From contig JAKIUU010000009.1 in NCBI GenBank assembly GCA_021647405.1, forward strand, positions 1 through 64,000: 64,000 nt of DNA, in the 5' to 3' direction. Under the pieces are notes generated by a model that was given only the letters and a program-made list of their open reading frames with translations, was not told the DNA's origin and did no database searches. Origin of the DNA: Flavobacteriaceae bacterium (lineage in GTDB: Bacteria > Bacteroidota > Bacteroidia > Flavobacteriales > Flavobacteriaceae). Shown in pieces: positions 60,812-64,000 of this stretch; position 1 is the first letter of the stretch, and the number at the start of each line of letters is the position of its first letter. The translations under genes and the position numbers were made by a program.

Positions 60812-61406
60812 CAAAATCAACACCGTAAAAATCTGTTAACAACTGCTCAATTTTTAAAGCCTCTTTTTTTCTAACCAACAATTTTATTTCGCAAGTCATT
60901 TCCATAATCTGATTCGCAATTTCAAGATTATTGTCTTTAATAAAACGCATTACTTTATTCAGGTCTTTGTATTCAAATTTTAATGTAAATACCACTTGCA
61001 ATTTTTTCTCTACAATATTAGCTTCTTCTAAGCAATATTGAGCCGCTGTTTTATAAGCCTGAATCAAGCCGCCAACACCCAAATTAATACCCCCATAATA
61101 ACGCACAACAACCATTAATATATTGGTGACATTTTTTGAGCGTAATTGCCCATATATAGGTTTCCCTGCACTGTTACTTGGCTCGCTATCATCATTGGTA
61201 CGGTATCTTATATTTTCAACACCTAACTGCCACGCATAACACCAATGCCGTGCCGCATGGTGTTCTTTTTTTAATTTATCAAGCAAAGGCTTAACCTCAT
61301 CTTCTGTAGTTATGGGAAAGGCATACCCTAAAAACTTACTGCCTTTATCTTTATAAATGACACCTTTGGCTGATGAGCTAATGGTAAAATAAACATCTTT
61401 ACTCAT
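60795..61406 (-). CDS. YigZ/IMPACT-family protein
   Basis: This 203-residue cytosolic protein has the UPF0029 (IMPACT) N-terminal domain: GSKFLGYAFPI, then HHAARHWCYAW and DDSEPSNSAGKPI (about 72-84), followed by YYGGINLGVGGLI. A C-terminal ferredoxin-like domain (DUF1949) completes it. The biochemical role is not settled for the family. It overlaps ribD by 4 bases. Confidence 0.92.
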   Translation of the reverse strand: MSKDVYFTISSSAKGVIYKDKGSKFLGYAFPITTEDEVKPLLDKLKKEHHAARHWCYAWQLGVENIRYRTNDDSEPSNSAGKPIYGQLRSKNVTNILMVVVRYYGGINLGVGGLIQAYKTAAQYCLEEANIVEKKLQVVFTLKFEYKDLNKVMRFIKDNNLEIANQIMEMTCEIKLLVRKKEALKIEQLLTDFYGVDFANSAS

Positions 61407-62455
61407 CTTCTAAAAATTGACAATTGGTCTTCTAAAATATTTTGAGTGCTAATCAAATCTCCCTTTAAATGTGGGGCTTTAACACCCAATTTTAAAGATA
61501 CGCTCCCTTTAAAAACACGCGCTTCATCCCACAACTCAGCATCAATAAAGCTTTGTAAAGTCTGACGCCCCCCTTCAACAATAACCGATTGTATTTTATA
61601 CCTATACAATACATCACAAATTTGTTGTGGCATTTCTTTGCTAAAATCAATTCCCTCAAAAGCTAAATTTTCAGAGCTTTCTGTGGCTATAATTTGAGAC
61701 ACATCTGTAATAACAATTGTCTTTACTGTTTTGTCAAAAAGAAAACTCTCTTTGGGTACGCGTAAAGTACGGTCTAAAACTATCCTTATCGGGTTTCTAC
61801 CCGAAATATGTCGCACATCTAACCTGGGATTATCGGCAACAGCCGTAGTTGTCCCCACCAAAATAGCTTGTTCTTCATCTCGCCATTGGTGTACCAATTG
61901 CAAGGAACAGGCATTTGTAATAAAATAAGGTTCTCTCTTTTGATCTTTGTTTTGCTTTTTAGCGATAAAGCCATCAGCGGAAGCGGCCCATTTTAAAATA
62001 ATAAAAGGACGTTTTAAATTGTGATACGTATAAAAGCGTTTGTTTAAAGCCAAGCACTCTTTTTCTAACACACCAACTGTTACTTTGCATCCGCTATTTT
62101 TGAGATGTGCCATGCCTTTTCCATTCACTTTTTTATTGGTGTCTAAAGCACCGATTATCACTTTGGGGATTTTATACTTTACAATTAAATCGGCACAAGG
62201 AGGTGTCTTGCCATAATGCGAACAGGGTTCTAGATTGACATACAACTCTGAGGATTTCAAAAGCATTTTATCGGCCACAGCATAAATAGCATTAACCTCG
62301 GCATGAGGTTCGCCTGCTTTTTTGTGCCAACCTTCGCCTATAATTTTACCCTTGCAAACAATCACACAACCCACCATGGGATTTGGGTAGGTATTTCCCA
62401 ATCCGTTTTTAGCCAACTCTAAGCAACGTTTTATGTATTTTTGCTGTATATTCAC
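61403..62455 (-). CDS. ribD: Riboflavin biosynthesis deaminase/reductase
   Basis: This 350-residue bifunctional enzyme catalyses the second and third steps of riboflavin synthesis. The start is taken as GTG at 62455, because the family N-terminus (YIKRCLELAKNGLGNTYPNP) follows directly. The longer ATG reading would overlap the divergent GNAT gene and add a spurious hydrophobic stretch. The zinc deaminase site is HAEVNA and PCSHYGKTPPC; the reductase half has IVEGGRQTLQSF near the C-terminus. Only 22 bases separate it from the divergent gene. Confidence 0.95.
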   Translation of the reverse strand: MNIQQKYIKRCLELAKNGLGNTYPNPMVGCVIVCKGKIIGEGWHKKAGEPHAEVNAIYAVADKMLLKSSELYVNLEPCSHYGKTPPCADLIVKYKIPKVIIGALDTNKKVNGKGMAHLKNSGCKVTVGVLEKECLALNKRFYTYHNLKRPFIILKWAASADGFIAKKQNKDQKREPYFITNACSLQLVHQWRDEEQAILVGTTTAVADNPRLDVRHISGRNPIRIVLDRTLRVPKESFLFDKTVKTIVITDVSQIIATESSENLAFEGIDFSKEMPQQICDVLYRYKIQSVIVEGGRQTLQSFIDAELWDEARVFKGSVSLKLGVKAPHLKGDLISTQNILEDQLSIFRR

Positions 62456-62477
62456 ACAACAAAAGTAAGACAATAAG

Positions 62478-62966
62478 ATGACTAATAAAATTGAGATTAG
62501 ACCTATTAAAAAGGAAGACAATACAGTACTTGCCAAGGTCATTCGCGATGTTTTAACCGAGTTTGGTGCCAATATAAAAGGAACGGCTTTTTACGATACC
62601 GAGACCGACAGCATGTTTGAAGCTTATCAAAAAGAAAAATCGGTTTATTATGTTGCACTTGTTAACGGTAAAATTGTTGGTGGTGGGGGTATTTCGCCCA
62701 TAAAAAACGACAAAAACGACACTTGCGAATTGGTAAAAATGTATTTATCTACCGAGGCCAGAGGCTTACATATTGGCAAGTCTATTATTATAAAATGTTT
62801 GGCTTTTGCAAAAAATGTGGCTTATAAAAATTGTTATCTCGAAAGCTTCCCTTCAATGACCCGTGCCATTGCCTTTTACAAAAAAAATGGATTCAAAACT
62901 TTAGACAAACCCATCTCGCAATCTTGCCATTATTCTTGCAGTGTTTGGATGCTTAAATCGTTATAA
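62478..62966 (+). CDS. GNAT-family N-acetyltransferase
   Basis: This 162-residue acetyltransferase has the central acetyl-CoA motif as STEARGLHIGKSIIIKCL (about 94-111) and a final beta-bulge region FYKKNGFKTL. The substrate is unknown. It is divergent from ribD and is followed 15 bases later by prmC. Confidence 0.88.
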   Translation: MTNKIEIRPIKKEDNTVLAKVIRDVLTEFGANIKGTAFYDTETDSMFEAYQKEKSVYYVALVNGKIVGGGGISPIKNDKNDTCELVKMYLSTEARGLHIGKSIIIKCLAFAKNVAYKNCYLESFPSMTRAIAFYKKNGFKTLDKPISQSCHYSCSVWMLKSL

Positions 62967-62981
62967 TTACAATCTGCACAG

Positions 62982-63962
62982 ATGGATATAAAAACTTTAA
63001 AATCAACATTTATGACGGGCTTATCAGATGTATATCCTGCATCAGAAATAAGCTCTTTTTTATTTTTACTGATTGAAAAAAGGCTTCGCCTTACACGTAT
63101 AGACCTCGCTCTACAACCCAATTTAGAAATAACCCTAGCAGACAAAAAATATTTTTTAAAAGCACTGTCAAGGCTTATAAAAAACGAGCCCATACAATAC
63201 ATTATAGGTACGACCGAATTTTACAACCTAACTTTTAGAGTTGATAAAAATGTATTGATTCCACGTCCAGAAACCGAAGAGTTGGTCTCTTGGATTTTGA
63301 ATGAAGTTGGGCGTCAGAAGTCTAAAGACAAAAGTTCTATAAAAGAAGAAAAAAATGCATTAACCACAGACCACAAACGCCAAACCACAAACATTTTGGA
63401 CATTGGCACAGGCAGTGGTTGTATTGCCATCGCTTTGGCAAAAAACATACCTCAGGCACATATTTGGGCACTAGATGTTTCAAAAGAAGCTTTAAAAATA
63501 GCCCAACAAAACGCTACTTTAAATAAGGTAAATATTAATTTTATTGAATTAGATATTTTAGAAGCAAATACCATTGTGGGAAAACCGCAGCAATCTCACC
63601 CCAATAAAGAGACTGATACCGCAACTTCGCATCTTAGTAAAGATGTGAAATTCGATATTATAGTCAGCAACCCTCCCTATGTACGTCAACTAGAGAAGGT
63701 AGAAATAAAAGACAACGTACTCAAACATGAACCTCATTTAGCTCTGTTTGTTGATGATAATAACCCCCTTTTATTTTATGATAAAATTGCCGATTTTACC
63801 AAAAAATATCTCAAGGGAAATGGGGACTTGTTTTTTGAAATTAATCAAAATTTAGCTAAAGAAGTTTGTAGCCTTTTAAAAGATAAAGGCTTTAACAAAA
63901 GGGTGTTAAAAAAGGATCTCTTTGGTGTAGACAGAATGATAAGAGCAGCAAATAAAAGCTAG
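62982..63962 (+). CDS. prmC: Release-factor glutamine methyltransferase
   Basis: This 326-residue enzyme methylates the GGQ glutamine of peptide release factors. The N-terminal helical domain (1-90) contains IQYIIGTTEFYNLTF, the SAM motif is DIGTGSG (140-146), and the catalytic NPPY is at 230-233. Two polar, low-complexity insertions (about 111-136 and 196-221, rich in Lys, Ser, Thr, Asn and Gln) make it longer than the usual 280. Both sit in loops and leave motifs intact. Confidence 0.95.
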   Translation: MDIKTLKSTFMTGLSDVYPASEISSFLFLLIEKRLRLTRIDLALQPNLEITLADKKYFLKALSRLIKNEPIQYIIGTTEFYNLTFRVDKNVLIPRPETEELVSWILNEVGRQKSKDKSSIKEEKNALTTDHKRQTTNILDIGTGSGCIAIALAKNIPQAHIWALDVSKEALKIAQQNATLNKVNINFIELDILEANTIVGKPQQSHPNKETDTATSHLSKDVKFDIIVSNPPYVRQLEKVEIKDNVLKHEPHLALFVDDNNPLLFYDKIADFTKKYLKGNGDLFFEINQNLAKEVCSLLKDKGFNKRVLKKDLFGVDRMIRAANKS

Positions 63963-64000
63963 TTATTTTACCAAAGCTCTTAAATCTGTAACAGTTTTAG
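63963..64000 (-). CDS. C-terminal tail of a further minus-strand gene, partial
   Basis: Read on the minus strand, the last bases encode ...KTVTDLRALVK followed by TAA (63965-63963). It converges with prmC with no gap, as expected in this dense region. Too little is present to identify a product, and chance open reading cannot be excluded. Confidence 0.35.
   Translation of the reverse strand, partial: KTVTDLRALVK

Noticed and set aside
62456..62572. Membrane-anchored RibD with 39 extra residues
   Set aside because: The hydrophobic stretch is the antisense of the divergent GNAT gene; RibD is cytosolic and the GTG at 62455 fits the family start.

Overview
The window looks like part of a Flavobacteriaceae (Bacteroidota) chromosome. 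The evidence is a partial 16S rRNA gene, AT-rich DNA, Bacteroidota-type promoter elements of the TAnnTTTG kind, a secreted nuclease with a type IX secretion sorting tail, and many starts without a Shine-Dalgarno sequence. About 50 protein genes are packed tightly on both strands. No tRNA, CRISPR array, transposase or phage gene was seen.

Layout. 1-975: 5' two thirds of a 16S rRNA gene on the minus strand, followed by its promoter. 1.3-3.4 kb: sugar-nucleotide reductase, K+ channel and PspC-like protein. 3.5-11.2 kb: uvrA, a LOG-family hydrolase, a T9SS-secreted nuclease and an M1-like protein without catalytic residues. 11.2-16.5 kb: a four-subunit 2-oxoacid:ferredoxin oxidoreductase next to a fused E1 2-oxoacid dehydrogenase. 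16.7 kb: polyphosphate glucokinase.

17.7-26.3 kb is an accessory defence island. It holds a Fic gene with twin palindromes at its start, an attC-like hairpin, and the operon XRE regulator-hsdR-hsdS-ATPase-hsdM. The ATPase carries an R-xxx-E...H triad spaced as in PrrC/RloC anticodon nucleases, so the locus resembles the E. coli prr arrangement: a type I restriction system guarding a latent tRNA-cutting toxin. Related structured repeats flank the operon.

26.4-31.2 kb: M28 peptidase, a sigma-54 activator and a NatAB-like ABC exporter. 31.4-37.5 kb: a beta-oxidation cluster (MarR regulator, fadB-, fadA- and fadE-type genes). 37.7-45.4 kb: esterase lipoprotein, a xanthine dehydrogenase operon containing an unknown membrane protein, and an amidohydrolase. 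45.5-49.6 kb: lysoplasmalogenase, an exonuclease-BRCT protein and a ligA whose 3' half appears to be of different origin. 49.7-51.8 kb: a sulfur-handling trio (SQR-like, DsrC-like, DsrE-like). 51.9-57.4 kb: gap, a Deg protease, dapF, a GNAT enzyme and mltG. 57.6-64 kb: RsmI-like methylase, low-molecular-weight phosphatase, dnaA, thioesterase, YigZ, ribD, a GNAT enzyme, prmC and the tail of one more gene.

The most notable items are the PrrC-like protein in the type I restriction operon, the cassette-like repeats around that island, the mosaic ligA/exonuclease pair, and the DsrC/DsrE/SQR module. All functional calls rest on motifs read by eye; no database search was possible.
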